In this document: piece after piece, positions 1 through 12,735 of the stretch
Layout: each line of letters starts with the position of its first letter
Position numbering within the stretch: position 1 is the first letter of the stretch
DNA from: Homarus americanus
Taxonomy: Eukaryota; Arthropoda; Malacostraca; Decapoda; Nephropidae
NCBI RefSeq assembly: GCF_018991925.1
Contig: NW_024756914.1
Span: forward strand, 5,406,329-5,470,328
Reading direction: 5' to 3'
Length of the DNA: 64,000 nucleotides
Notes under the pieces: generated by a model
Databases searched by the model: none
The model's input: the letters and a program-made list of their open reading frames with translations, nothing else
What the model was told of the DNA's origin: nothing
Translations under genes and position numbers: made by a program

Positions 1-191
1 GTGATCACCAGAGACCAATCACAATCTCGAGGTTCTAATCTGTCCACCAATTAGTTATCAGTCCGGGAGGTAAGTCACACACGATTGGCTGTATAAGAGA
101 TAGCACCGACCAATTAGATGATGGCGATGACACGGGCTGACAGAGACGGACCAATGGGAGTGCATCTCTTTCTCCTACCACCCACCATTCT

Positions 192-712
192 ATCCAAACA
201 CCACCACCACAGCACCACCACCACAGCACCAGGTGACGTTAACATTGCGTCACAACACCCACCACAGCACCAGGTGACGTTAACATTGCGTCACAACACC
301 ACCACCACAGCACCAGGTGACGTTAACATTGCGTCACACCACCACCACAGCACCAGGTGACGTTAACATTGCGTCCAACCACCACCACAGCACCAGGTGA
401 CGTTAACATTGCGTCACAACACCACCACCACAGCACCAGGTGACTACCACCACAGCACGACGTTAACATTGCGTCACAGCACCACCACCACAGCACCAGG
501 TGACGTTAACATTGCGTCACAGCACCACCACCACAGCACCAGGTGACGTTAACATTGCGTCACAACACCACCACCACAGCACCAGGTGACGTTAACATTG
601 CGTCACAGCACCACCACACAGGTGACGTTAACATGGTCACAACACCACCACCACAGCACCAGGTGACGTTAACATTGCGTCACAACACCACCACCACAGC
701 ACCAGGTCGCCG
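192..712. repeat. Minisatellite, about 43 bp unit
   Basis: About 11 copies with the core caggtgacgttaacattgcg joined by CCA-rich linker. The ORFs in it are repeat translations. Confidence 0.93.
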
Positions 713-961
713 TCACAATCCGCTAAAACAGCCACAGAAAAAGTTGGAGGAGGTGAGAATTGGGTCATTAGTTTCCATGTGGCCTGGATGACGTCACGAA
801 GTCAGGGAATGGATGAGTGGGACGGAGAGTGAGGTCACCATGGAACCCTTGGACCACGGGACCGCTGGACCACGGGACCAATGGACCACTGGACCACGGA
901 CTACGACGTTTGGGGCTCAAGGGTGCGCTAGCCAACAGATTCCCTCGTATAGCCCATGGCA

Positions 962-1647
962 GGTAGCTGGTGAGGGTGTGTTGGGGAGGTGGTGGGGGTG
1001 TGGGGAGGTGCTGGTGGTTGGGGGTTATGCTGGTGGTCGGGGTGTGTTGGGGAGGTGCTGGTGGTGGGGGTGTTGGGGAGGTGATGTGGTAGAGGTGTGT
1101 TGGGAGGTGCTGGTGGTCGGGTGTGTTGGGGAGGTGCTGGTGGTGGGGGTGTTGGGGAAGTGCTGGTGGTGGGGGTGTGTTAGGGAGGTGCTGGTGGTGG
1201 GGGTGTGTTGGGGAAGTGCTGGTGGTGGGGGTGTGTTGAGGAGGTACTGGTGGTGGGGTGTGTTGGGAAGTGCTGGTGGTGGGGTGTGTTGAGGAGGTGT
1301 TGGTAGTAGAGGTGTTGGGGAGGTGCTGGTGGTGGGGCTGTGTTGGGGAGGTGTTGGTAGTGGGGTGTTGTTGGGAGGTGCTGGTGGTGGGGGTGTGTTG
1401 GGGAGGTGCTGGTGGTGAAGTGTGTTGGGAGGTGCTGGTGGTGGGAGTGTGTTGGGGGAGTGCTGGTGGTGGGGGGGTGTGTTGGGGAGTGCTGGTGGTG
1501 GGGGTGTGGGGAGGTGTTGGTGGTGGGGGTGTGTTGGGGAGGTGCTGGTGGGTGGGGGTGTGTTGAGGAGGTGCTGGTGGTGGGGTGTGTTGGGGGAGGT
1601 GCTGGTGGTCAGGGTGTGTTGAGGTGCTGGTAGTTTGTTGGGGAGGT

Positions 1648-1648
<1 letters not shown>
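962..1648. repeat. G/T-rich minisatellite, about 28 bp unit
   Basis: Some 24 copies of a unit containing ggaggtgctggtggtggggg and tgttgg. It directly abuts the CT tract at 1649. Confidence 0.93.

Positions 1649-1707
<59 letters not shown>
1649..1707. repeat. (CT)n microsatellite
   Basis: An uninterrupted CT tract of about 59 bases. Confidence 0.98.
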
Positions 1708-1710
<3 letters not shown>

Positions 1711-2252
1711 ATAGTGCTCCTGCACACACACGCTAAGTTCATACAAGTGGCTGGGTTGAGCACTGCACCTGACAGCCAGAGTGTACTCGAGAGAGGTTAG
1801 GTTAGGTTAGCCCCAAGAGGTTATTTCAAGGAATATACAGACAAAGTTTCTACCCAATCGCATTCTCTAATTAAAGCTGTGACCTTTGACCTAGTAACCT
1901 AATGACCCTGAAAACACAAACAGCCCTAGTTGTTATCATGGCGAATGTATATATACCAAGTATGAACCGCGTTGCTATAACCATTCTCAAGTTAAACAGC
2001 GGACACAAGGAGACACCCTACACCCTCACCTCATACCATCAACCCACTGCCCCCACCTTCACCCCACACCCACTCCCCCACCTCACATCCTCACCCCACA
2101 CCCTCCCCTGCACTGCTCAGGCGCCACGCTGGAGGAGTGAAGGAGGCAGCAGGAGGATGAGAAAGACGGATGGTATAATTACAACAATAATCACAAGGCA
2201 GTGTTTAATTCATCCCCGTCATTAGGTTCGTATTGCTTGTGGTGTTATAATG

Positions 2253-2256
<4 letters not shown>
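1708..2256. other. Unique sequence, no gene seen
   Basis: Includes a short TTAGG run (1795-1815) and a C-rich patch of caccctcacc-type units (2020-2110). I see no splice-framed coding segment. Confidence 0.5.
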
Positions 2257-2295
<39 letters not shown>

Positions 2296-2383
2296 AGAAT
2301 AAAGACACAGATAACTATAGAATAATTTTGTGTTATTTAAATTGCTGATGAATGAGGGTAGAAATAATATTGTACACTCACCT

Positions 2384-2454
<71 letters not shown>
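2257..2454. repeat. (GT)n and (AC)n microsatellites
   Basis: GT tract at 2257-2292 and AC tract at 2387-2454, separated by about 95 bases of AT-rich sequence. Opposite strand composition makes a weak inverted pair. Confidence 0.95.
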
Positions 2455-2455
<1 letters not shown>

Positions 2456-2594
2456 AGCTGTCGCAACACCGTGTAAATAATGAGTATATTGTTCAGTGTT
2501 AATATTCAGTATATTTTACAGCCAACAACACATATTGAAACACAGGTGGAGAGAAAAACAAGCATGGTGTTTTTTTTATTAGTATTAATCCTCG

Positions 2595-2955
2595 TGTGAC
2601 TGGGGGCTATGTGACTGGGGGCTGTGTGACTGGGGGCTGTGTGACTGGAGGGTGCTGGGTGACTGGAGGGGACTGGGTGATTGGAGTGGGCTGTGTGATT
2701 GGGGGGCTGTGTGATTGGAGGGTTGTGTGTGACTGGGGCTGTGTGATTGAGGGCTGTGGGGCTGGGTGCTGGGTGACTGAAGGGGCTATGTGATTGAGGG
2801 CTGTGTGACTGGAGAGACTGGGTGGCTAGGTGACTAGAGGGGCTGTGTGATTGAGGGGGCTGTGTGACTGGAAGGGGCTGTGTGACTGGAGGGGGCTGGG
2901 TGGCTAGGTGACTGGAGGGGGGCTGGGTGGCTAGAGGGGGCTGGGGGACGGTGGG
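2595..2955. repeat. Minisatellite, about 15 bp unit
   Basis: Diverged copies of gtgactgggggctgt with insertions of extra G. Confidence 0.88.
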
Positions 2956-3008
2956 ACGTGTTTTAATGTGCTCCCAGGTGTTTTGTTGTGTTTAAATGGG
3001 ACCTTTCT

Positions 3009-3545
3009 GGTTAGGTTAGGTTAGGTTAGGTTAGGTTAGGTTAGGACCTTTTAAGTTAGGATAGGTTAGGTTAAGTAAGGCTAGATTTAAGTTGTTATGT
3101 TATGTTATTTTATGAAGTTATGTTATGTTCTGTTACGTTATGTTGTTAAGTTATGTTCTGTTACGTTATGTTGTTAAGTCATGTTATGTTATGTAATGTT
3201 CTGTTCTGTTACGTTATGTTGTTAAGTTATGTTGTTAAGTCATGTTATGTTATGTAATGTTCTGTTCTGTTACGTTATGTTGTTAAGTTATGTTAAGTTA
3301 TGTTATGTTACGTTATGTTGTTAAGTCATGTTATGTTATGTAATGTTATGTTCTGTTACGTTATGTTGTTAAGTTATGTTATGTTACGTTTTCTTGTTAA
3401 GTCATGTTATGCTATGTAATGTTCTGTTACGTTATGTTGTTAAGTTATGTTATGTTCGGTTAGGTTAGGTTTATGTTAGGTTAGGTTAGGTTTATGTTAG
3501 GTTAGGTCAGGTTTATTTTAAGAAATTTTAGGTTCGGTTTAATAT
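3009..3545. repeat. TTAGG tract followed by degenerate TTATGTTA-type repeats
   Basis: Seven perfect TTAGG copies at 3011-3045, then ttatgtta/ctgttacgtta variants with a 40-60 bp higher-order pattern. Further TTAGG copies lie at 3460-3515. TTAGG is the ancestral arthropod telomere repeat. Confidence 0.9.
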
Positions 3546-3599
3546 TAGGTTTGTTTTAATGGTGTCTGTTTGTCTGTACACGAGAGTCCATATGTTTCC

Positions 3600-3669
3600 C
3601 CAGTGTGTGTCTGTCTCTTACCTGTTACTGTCTGTCTCTTACCTGTTACTGTCTGTCTCTTACCTGTTA

Positions 3670-3701
<32 letters not shown>

Positions 3702-3740
3702 TACCTGTTACTGTCTGTCTGTCTCTTTCTCTCTATCCTT
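3600..3740. repeat. CTGT-rich short tandem repeat
   Basis: Copies of tgtctctcttacctgttac-like units plus a (CTGT)n run. Confidence 0.85.
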
Positions 3741-3845
3741 GTCTTCCCTCACTCCCTCTCCTCCTTTATATCTTTAATTTTTCTCCTTTCCTCATTTCGT
3801 ATAATTTCAATTGTTTTCACTTTTGCCTCCATCTCTTCCTGCATC

Positions 3846-4530
3846 CCTACCTAACCTAACCAAACCTACCTAACCTAACCAAACCTACCCTAACCACTAC
3901 TAACCAAACCTACCTAACCAAACCTAACCACAACCTAACCTACCCTACCTTAACCAAACCTACCCTAACCAAACCAAACCTAACCTCCCTACCTACCAAA
4001 CCTACTAACCTAACCTAACCTACCTACCAAACCTACCCTACCTACCTGCCTAACCAAACCCTAACCTAACCTAAGCCAAACCTGCCTAACCAAACCTACC
4101 CTAACCAAACCTCCCTAACCAAACCCTAACCTAACCTAACCTCCTACCCTACCTTAACCAAACCTGCCTAACAAAGCCAAGCCTAACCTCCCTACCTAAC
4201 AAAACCTGCCCCTAACCTAACCTAACCCAACAACTAACCAACCTAACCTAACCACACCAAACCTCCCTAACCAAGCCTCCCTAACCAAACCTACCTAACC
4301 AAACCTACCTAACCAAACCACTCCCTAACCTACCCAAGCCTACCTAACCAAACCAAACCTACCTACCTTAACCAAACCTACACACAAACCAAACCTACCT
4401 AACCAAACCTACCCCAAACCTACCTAACAACCTCCCTAACCCAAACCTACCCTAACCAAACCTACCTCAACCCAACCTAACCCTACCCTAACCCAAGCCA
4501 AACCCTAACCCAACCTAACCTAACCTAATT
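3846..4530. repeat. CCTAA-type degenerate telomere-like array
   Basis: About 680 bp of cctaacc, aaacctacc and ccaaaccta variants, complementary in type to the TTAGG block to the left. Confidence 0.9.
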
Positions 4531-5394
4531 GAAAGTTCACGTTTATTTTTACTCGTTTATAAGTGTTAATTTACTAATCTGTTGTGGGTTAACTTGTTAT
4601 TCTCTCGTTGTGGGTTAACATGTTAATCTCTCGTTGTGGGTTAACACACTCTATGCCAAACTGTGCTGATAAAATATGACACAACGGACGAAGGATTTTG
4701 GCAACACTACTGAGACAACAGGAGTCACAGTGTTCATTATGACATTCATCGTTCACCCCAAGTAGTGACTGTACAGGTGTCATAACCCCCCCCTCATCAG
4801 TCAATCAATCATCACAAAGGTATAAAATTAATTACCTATATAAAATTAACTGAGTCAAATTAATTATCAGATTATTATGAGTCACGCATCACAAGACACT
4901 TATTAATAACGGCCCAAATACCTGATTGAATAACGAGGATTGTAATAGTAATGAGTAGTATTGTTTGTTATTGTTATTATTATTATTTACTAACTCTGCC
5001 GTCACCACCACTACCACTATCACTGCCATTACCACCACTACCACTGCCATCACCACCACTACTAGCGCCACCATCACCACCACCACCGACTGGGATCTTT
5101 CTGTATAGGACGACGAGTTAACGGGACGAGGTTGTTGAGGCGTTGGATAACATCTTTACCTTTAAAACTCTCAACATAACCCTCAGGTGATCGCGACTAC
5201 TCACCACGTGTCTCGTTATTGTCTGGATCTATACAGGCCGAGAGCTGGTATATATTACTGCATAGCAGGAGTTCGTGGCCGGGCACCCAAAAGTATTGTG
5301 TGGTGGCCTGAGGTTCTCTGTGGGGACTCCATGTCTAGACAGTTATTTTGTTGTTGTCTGGAAGTGTTTGTTTCTTTGAGTGTGTGTGTGTGTT
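4531..5394. other. Mostly unique sequence, no gene seen
   Basis: Contains a short ATT tract (about 4975) and a (CCA/CTA)-rich stretch at 5000-5090. No convincing coding exon on either strand. Confidence 0.45.
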
Positions 5395-5690
5395 ATGTGT
5401 GTGTGGTCGGTTTGTTCGCCTCCTCGCAAGTGAGTGGACCCGGTTCGACCCCGGACAAGGTGAAATAATAGTATTTTCTTTCACGCCATTTGCCTCTGTC
5501 TACCCAGCACTATTGGGGACCTGGATGCTAATTGATTTGTGGATCATATTCCTGGGTAATGGTTAGCCAGTGTAGTTGGCGAGTTGTCGGTCTTCTGAAA
5601 CTATTCCTTGACACTGGGTCATACAGCTCGTTAACTTAGAATTGTGGTTGTTGTGTTGGCGACAGCTTCTACTTAAACAAACCATGACCT
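5395..5690 (+). mobile_element. tRNA-derived SINE (family A), copy 1
   Basis: The head carries a B-box-like ggttcgaccccgg (about 5433). The body (5495-5690: tctacccagca, ggacctggatg, ggtaatggttagccagtg, ttgacactgggtcat, cagcttctac) is shared with 29505-29775 in the same orientation. The 5' boundary is blurred by an adjacent GT-rich run. Confidence 0.75.
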
Positions 5691-5874
5691 CACCACCACT
5701 ACCTATGGTGATCCACCCTGGTGAGGAGGAGGCGGTGGACTACCCCCTCTCACACACACGAGGGGCCGCTGCTCGGGTAAGAGGACAATGTCGCACAAAT
5801 CCTTGGTGGTGGAGTGAGTGTTGAGGTGGGGAGTGTGGGAGGTGATGACATGTTGTGTTGTGATGTGTGGAGGG

Positions 5875-6222
5875 TCATCGTCCACCCACCACCACACCAC
5901 ACACCATCACCACACACCACCACCACACCACACACCACCACCACCCGCACCACCCCACCAACACCACCCACCACCACACCACCCACCACACCCCACACCA
6001 CACCCACACCATCCACCACACCCACACACACCATCACCACACACCACCACCACCACCACACCACCCACCACCCCACACACCACCAACACACACCACACAC
6101 CCCACACACCATCACCACCCACCCCACGCACCACACCCCACCCACCCCACACCCACCCACCACCCACCACACCACCCACCACACCACCCACCCCACCCAC
6201 CAACACCCCACCCACCACACAT
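5875..6222. repeat. (CCA/CACA)-rich minisatellite
   Basis: Low-complexity cacaccaccacc-type repeats. The His/Pro/Thr ORFs on both strands are artefacts of composition. Confidence 0.92.
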
Positions 6223-6530
6223 GTTATGCATAATACAATAGATAAAGAGAATGAGACGACAGTACCAAGCACAAACTGTACCTATGAAAATCTACCTGTG
6301 GTCCTTGAAGATAATTTGGCAGTTTATCCTAAATTCCCCGTCGTCCACACTGATCACTCCTCAATTATAACACCAATGTATATAACCTTTATCATCTCCG
6401 ATGAACCTCTGCCCAGCGTGGCGGTGATGAGTAAACAGCCTCAGTGTCAACACCTGGCGCAACTGCTTACACAGTGAACAAAGGTTTACCTCAATCTTGC
6501 CAATGTTGTCAAGTTAATTTTCCTCCACCT
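6223..6530. other. Unique sequence, no gene seen
   Basis: About 300 bases of mixed composition continuing an open frame from the CCA array. No splice-supported exon or protein similarity recognised. Confidence 0.4.
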
Positions 6531-6827
6531 ATACTTTTCTCCTCTTCTCTTATTGTCTTCTTTACTCTTCTCTTGTCTCCTCTTCCCCTTTTCTCTTCTC
6601 TACATTTTTTTTCCTTCCACTCTTTTCCTCTTCGTTTCCATCCTCTTCTCTTCCCTCTCCTCCTCTACTTTTTCTTCTCTCCTCTTCTCCCTTCTTCTCT
6701 CCTCTTCTCCATACTCCTCCTCCCTTCTCTTCCCCCCTCCTCTCCTTTACTCATTTCTCATACTCAATCTCCTTTTGACTCAAGTCTTAATTTGTCATTA
6801 TGATTTACTCACAAATTATTTATGGTG

Positions 6828-6884
<57 letters not shown>
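6531..6884. repeat. Pyrimidine-rich tract ending in (CT)n
   Basis: CT-rich low complexity with a clean CT microsatellite at about 6831-6880. Confidence 0.9.
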
Positions 6885-6939
6885 ACGCCCTCTTTCTTCT
6901 CTTCCTTCCTCCCCTTCTCTCTGTCTCGTGTTCACATTC

Positions 6940-7842
6940 TCTCACTTTTCACACCGTGTCTCCTACCTGTCTCCCTCCCGTCTCCTCCTCCTCACCGTGT
7001 CTCCCTCCCGTCTCCTCCTCTCCTCGTGTCTCCCTCCCGTCTCCTCCTCCTCACCGTGTCTCCTCACCGTGTCTCCTACCCGTCTCCCTCCCGTCTCCCT
7101 CCTCCCTCACCGTGTCTCCCGCCCGTCTCCTCCTCCTCACCGTGTCTCTACCCGTCTCCCTCCCGTCTCCTCCTCCTCACCGTGTCTCCCGCCGTCTCCT
7201 CCTCACCTTCTCTCCCCTCCCTCACCTTCTCTCCCTTCCCTCACCCTCCCCTCCCTCACCTTCTCTCCCTCCCTCACCTTCTCTCCCTCCCTCACCTTCT
7301 CTCCCTCCCTCCACCTTCTCTCCCCTCCCTCACCTTCTCCCCCTCCCTCACCTTCTCCCCTCCTCCTTCCCTCCCTCCCTCACCTTCTCTCCCCTCCCTC
7401 ACCTTCTCTCCCTCCCTCACCCCCTCTCCCCTCCCTCACCTTCTCTCCCTCCCTCACCTTCTCCCCCTCCCTCACCTTCTCTCCCCTCCCTCACTTCTCC
7501 TCCCCTCCCTCACCTTCTCTCCCCTCCCTCCCACCTTCTCTCCCTTCCCTCCCTCCCCCCTCCCTCACCTTCTCTCCCCTCCCTCACCTTCTTTCCCTCC
7601 TCACCTTCTCTCCCCTCCCTCACCTTCTCTCCCTCCTCACCTTCTCCCTCCCTCACCTTCTCTCCCCTCCCTCACCTTCTCTCCCCTCCCTCACCTTCTC
7701 CCCCTCCCTCACCTTCTCTCCCTCCCCTCACCTTCTCCTCCCCTCCTCACCTTCTCTCCCTCCCTCACCTTCTCTCCCCTCCCTCACCTTCTCTCCCCTC
7801 CCTCACCTTCTCTCCCTCCCTTACCTTCCCTCCTTCCAGGTA
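6940..7842. repeat. Pyrimidine minisatellites
   Basis: Two arrays: cctcctcaccgtgtctccc-type units (6940-7200) and ctccctcaccttctctcc-type units (about 18-19 bp, 7200-7842). The 453-codon Ser/Pro/Leu ORF is a repeat translation. Confidence 0.94.
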
Positions 7843-7914
7843 TAAGATGGGATATATTATTCTCCCTGACCACACAGAACTGGTAATCCTGACCTCCACT
7901 AAACCCGGGTTATT

Positions 7915-7916
7915 GT

Positions 7917-8004
<88 letters not shown>

Positions 8005-8085
8005 TTGCAGTCATAGAGTGAGTATAACAACACGACTACAAACACATTTAATTTCTCTCCTCATCAATACTAGATCTGATCAAGC

Positions 8086-8126
<41 letters not shown>

Positions 8127-8128
8127 GT
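7915..8128. repeat. (GT)n and (CT)n microsatellites
   Basis: GT tract at 7917-7999 and CT tract at 8086-8126, with a short unique stretch between. Confidence 0.96.
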
Positions 8129-8315
8129 CCTCCCTTCAGCGTGATGACAGGCGGGAGGTAGGAACATATAAACTTACTGGAAGACACAACACCTTGGAGG
8201 CTAATGTGTCTAACCAAGAGCCGGCCACCCACGGAGGGAAGTGGGTGAATGGCGTGGGTTGGTGGAGTGGAAAATTGGATATCAACAAAGAGATATAACA
8301 TGATGTCAAAAAACA

Positions 8316-8650
8316 GAAATTTTGACGTCACAGAGAAATAATGACGTCACAAACAAATTATAACGTTGCAAAGGTAAGATGACGTCACAAAGATAAGATG
8401 ACGTCACAAAGATAAGATGACGTCACAAAGGTAAGATGACGTCAGAAAGATAAGATGACGTCACAAAAATGACATCACAAAGGTAAGATGACGTACAAAG
8501 GTACGATGACATCAGAAAGATAAGATGACGTCACAAAGATAAGATGACGTCACAAGGTAAGATGACGTCAGAAAGATAAGATGACGTCACAAAGGTAAGA
8601 TGACGTACAAAGGTAAGATGACGTCACAAAGATAAAGATGGCGTTACAAA
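8316..8650. repeat. Array of about 20 bp units carrying TGACGTCA palindromes
   Basis: The unit agataagatgacgtcacaa contains a perfect CRE/ATF palindrome TGACGTCA and often an AGATAA GATA-type site. I count about 12 intact palindromes among about 17 units. Whether any factor binds is unknown. Confidence 0.92.
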
Positions 8651-8740
8651 CAGGAAGAGAGGAAGGAAGGAGGAAGGAAGGAAGGAAGGAAGAAGGAAGG
8701 AAGGAAGGAAGGAAGGAAGGAAGGAAGGAAGGAAGGAAGA
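8651..8740. repeat. (GGAA)n microsatellite
   Basis: Tetranucleotide tract with a few interruptions at its 5' end. Confidence 0.95.
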
Positions 8741-8839
8741 ATGTATAAGACGGATATAAGTTAAGGAGGATTATGGAGGCGGTGAGAGGAAGAATTAGGG
8801 AGGCAGTGAGAGGCAGTGTTAGGGAGAATGAGGCATCAG

Positions 8840-9070
8840 GGAGGTCGTGAGGTCACCAGGGAGGTCATGAGGTCACCAGGGAGGTCAAAAGGTTGCCAGA
8901 GAGATCATGAGGTCACCAGAGATATCATGAGGTCACCAGAGAGATCATGAGGTCACCAGAGAGATCATGAGGTCGCCAGAGAGGTCATGAGGTCACCAGA
9001 GATCATGAGGTCACCAGAGAGGTCATGAGGTCACCAGAGAGATCATGAGGTCACCAGAGAGGTCGAGAGG
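8840..9070. repeat. Minisatellite, about 20 bp unit
   Basis: Ten or more copies of gaggtcaccagagagatcat. Confidence 0.93.
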
Positions 9071-9177
9071 TCGTAAGAACATGGTCGTCTTTAATGCGTT
9101 TCCTTATTGTCATTCCTCCTTCTTCATCTTCGGGGAAGGAGGATGAATACGGGACGAGTGAGAGGAAAGGGGAAGGG

Positions 9178-9178
9178 G

Positions 9179-9251
<73 letters not shown>

Positions 9252-9470
9252 CTGGTCGTACCTCCTCCTCCTCCTCCTCCTCCTTTCATCTTCTTCCTTT
9301 TCCTCCTATTCCTCCTCCCCTTCTTATTATTCTTAGCTCCTCCTCCTCTAATTTATTCGTCTTTTCGTCTCCTTCTCCTTCACTTCTTCCTCCTCTTCCT
9401 CCATTTCTTCTTCTTCCTCCTCTTTCTCACGGCTCCTCCTCCTTAATTTATTCCTCTCCTCCTCCTCCAG
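9178..9470. repeat. (GA)n tract followed by (TCC)-rich sequence
   Basis: GA microsatellite at about 9178-9249, then cctcct-rich low complexity. Confidence 0.93.
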
Positions 9471-9589
9471 GATAGTGTTGGGCTGTGTAATGGCCTCCGG
9501 ACGACCGTAAAGTGTATCTGTTATTTTTAATGGAACAATCTTTCAATCGACGCATTACCTTGATAGTTCTGATTATTCACCCTCGCTGC

Positions 9590-10290
9590 TACTGTTGGGG
9601 AGGAGGTGCTGTTGGGGAGGAGGTGCTACTGTTGGGGAGGAGGTGTTGCTGTTGGGGGAGAGGAGGTGCTACTGTTGGGGAGGAGGTGTTGCTGGGGAGG
9701 AGGTGCTACTGTTGGGGAGGAGGTGTTGCTGTTGGGGAGGAGGTGCTACTGGGGGAGGAGGTGCTACTGTTGGGGAGGAGGTGTTGCTGTTGGGAGGACC
9801 TGCTACTGTTGGAAGGGACCTGCTACTGTTGGAGAGGACCTGCTACTGTTGGAGAGGACCTGCTACTGTGGAGAGGACCTGCTACTGTTGGAGAGGACCT
9901 GTTACTGTTGGGGAGAAGCTGATACTGTTGGGGAGGTGCTGCTACTGTTGGGAGGAGCTGCTACTGTTGGGGAGGACCTGCTACTGTTGGGAAGGACCTG
10001 CTACTGTTGGAAGGACCTGCTACTGTTGGAGAGGACCTGCTACTGTTGGAGAGGACCTGTTACTGTTGGGAGGACCTGCTATTGTTGGGGAGGTACTGTT
10101 ACTGTTGGGGAGGACCTGCTATTTTTGGGGAGGTACTGCTATTGTTGGGGAGGTGCTTCTACTGTTGGGGAGGACCTGCTATTGTTGTGGAGGTGCTGCT
10201 ATTGTTGGGAGGTGCTGCTATTGTTGGGGAGGACCTGCTATTGTTGTGGAGGTTCTATTGTTGGGGAGGTGCTGCTATTGTTGGGAGGAC
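9590..10290. repeat. Minisatellite, about 21 bp unit
   Basis: Some 33 copies in two sub-families: ggaggaggtgctactgttgg (left) and gaggacctgctactgttgga (right). Each keeps three open frames because the unit is near 21 bp. Confidence 0.94.
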
Positions 10291-10439
10291 CTCACTTCTC
10301 ACCTCACATTTCATGTACCCACCTCACCTCCCCTCCCATCCCTTACCCCTCCCTCCCCTCACGTTCTTTACCCCCATCTCACCTCCTATCCTACCTCACC
10401 TCCCACTCAACTGCCCTCACACTTCCTTCCAGCCTTCAT

Positions 10440-11140
10440 AGGGTAGGACGTGTGTAGTCGGCGCTGCCCGTGGTCTCTTGATCATGGAGACTGCCAGCCT
10501 GGGTTTTTTGTCGGGCCTTCCCTTCCCCATCTCCTCCCTCCCCATCTGGATTTATCAACATCCTCCCGCCAACAGTACAGTGCAAAGATTGACCATCAAC
10601 CCACAACTGATATACAATGACAATTTCAACTCGAAAGGAAGAAACAACTGTTAGAGCGACAATCAGCACTTAGCGGCCAATGTTGAAACACTCAAACTAC
10701 ACCAGGAGAAATGAGGACTCCCTACTCCCCGGGTGAGGAACTATGAATTCCTAACTACATCATATGAGGAACAAGAACCATCTCTAACACCCTGTGTGAG
10801 CTGGAGGACCTACCCGGACCACGAGGTACATCTGCAGCTGTAGTGAGGTAGCGGCTTAGCAGCCAGGTACAACGGCTATCAAGACAGTGGGAAGGACTTT
10901 GTTGGCGCCGACATCAGGTCACAAGAATGTCTACAGACCAGCTCACAGTCCCAGATCTAAGTAAATCTATATGTTGACCCAATGTTTCTTATGTTTTGTA
11001 TTAACTTTTTGTCAATCAAGTGACCCACTCCGATTTCACCATATGTAACTTATCATCTCTGTTCATTGTATATTTTTCAGCCTTCGGGCTGCCATGTTTT
11101 AATAAACCGTTAATTATTATTATTATTATTATTATTATTA
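10440..11140 (+). mobile_element. Retroposon 3' end with (ATT)n tail
   Basis: About 650 bp of unique-looking sequence ending ttcagccttcgggctgccat, then ttttaataaacc and an ATT microsatellite (about 11113-11140). Such tails are typical of non-LTR elements and their SINEs. A segment near 10620 (atttcaactcgaa and flanks) reappears inverted near 17627. No coding domain recognised. Confidence 0.5.
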
Positions 11141-11475
11141 CCTCACGCCTCACCCCTCATCTCCCCCTTCACCTCACCACATCTCACCCCATAACTCACA
11201 CCTATCCTTCACCCTTCACCTCCCCCCTCACCCCCTCTCACCTCACCCCATAACTCACACCTCCTATCCTTCACCCTTCACCTCCCCACCACCCCCTTCA
11301 CCTCCCACATCTCACCCCCATAACTCACACCTATCCTTCACCCTCATCTCCCCACTCACCCTCTCACCTCACCCCATAACTCACACCTCCTATCCTTCAC
11401 CCCACAGCTCACCTCCTCACCCACAGCTCACTCCACCTCACCTCCCTCCTCACCTCACCCCACCCTCATTTCATC
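11141..11475. repeat. C-rich minisatellite, about 36 bp unit
   Basis: Copies of ctcaccccataactcacacc with tatccttcaccct linkers. Confidence 0.88.
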
Positions 11476-11653
11476 TCTACACGTCGGGGCCAAAAACTTT
11501 AATTGGTTCTCAGGGTCGGTTGGTGGACAGACTTAGGCTCTCAAAGGAATATGCAAATCACCAGGTGTTTAATGGTGGCACAGTGCAAACATAGTGGATC
11601 ACCTCGCTCGCTTTTTTGGCACCTTCGCTGATTAACTTTTGGGGGGTGGAGAG

Positions 11654-11699
<46 letters not shown>

Positions 11700-12224
11700 A
11701 GACAGGTGAGGAGATGGAGAGAGGAAAGGAGATGGAAATATAGAGAGGTTAGGTTACGCACACACACACACAAGCACGTAGAATACCTCACTTAACAGCC
11801 TAAGACAATTCTTTGGCTGACTCCCCAATGTCTGCTACCTGGGACCATCACGTCAGGGTATGGGATGGTCTGGGATGATCTGGAATGGTTTGGGATGGTC
11901 TGGGATGGTCTGGACGCGAGTGACTGAGACAAGGTGGTGGTGGTAGGGTGAGGTGGTGGTGGTACAACAGGAGTAAGACAACAGTAAAGCGGTGTTGGAG
12001 GTGGAGGAGAGAAGGAGGAGGGGTAGGGGAAGGAGCAGAAGGAAGAAGAAGAAGGAAAAAGAATAAGAAAAGATGAGAAGCAAAAGGAGGAGGAGGAGGC
12101 TTCATCCTGTTTTCCTCTCCCTGCACTCAACCTGTCACGAGGAATCAATCTCTCTCTCAGGGTAATCATCGAGGTCGTCCTGATTTTAAAACTCCTGCAG
12201 GGGCCGAGAAGACCTTCAAGAAAA
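11476..12224. other. Mixed unique and simple sequence, no gene seen
   Basis: Includes GA tract 11657-11695, a gggatggtct-type short array (11855-11915) and a GGA/AAG-rich block (11990-12110). No supported coding segment. Confidence 0.45.

Positions 12225-12288
<64 letters not shown>
12225..12288. repeat. (GT)n microsatellite
   Basis: Uninterrupted GT tract. Confidence 0.97.
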
Positions 12289-12289
<1 letters not shown>

Positions 12290-12485
12290 TACCCACATTT
12301 CCCTAAGGCACACATGAAGAGGATAGATGTCATTGGTCCATTCCTCATAGGGAGCGGAGTCGTTAAGGTAATGAATCATTTTGGGTTGCGTGTATAAACA
12401 GGTAGAGATAATGAGGGTTGGAAATGACTCCTTTGGCCTAATGGATATGGTGGCAAGGGAAGACTGTAAGATCGAATACTGCCTG

Positions 12486-12546
<61 letters not shown>

Positions 12547-12637
12547 TGTGTGTGTGTGTGTGTGTGTATGTTTAACTTCGCCTCCCTCTCAGGCTTGATA
12601 ATACCACTCCAGGCTGTTCACACTAACAAAGGCATCA

Positions 12638-12735
<98 letters not shown>

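Noticed and set aside
5814..6477. His/Thr/Pro-rich ORFs
   Set aside because: Translations of a CCA-rich repeat on both strands.
6800..8161. 453-codon Ser/Pro/Leu-rich ORF
   Set aside because: It translates CT-, CTCC- and GT-type repeats. Overlapping frames give equally long ORFs.
10436..10669. Minus-strand ORF of 77 codons
   Set aside because: Falls in a retroposon 3' region read antisense; no similarity.
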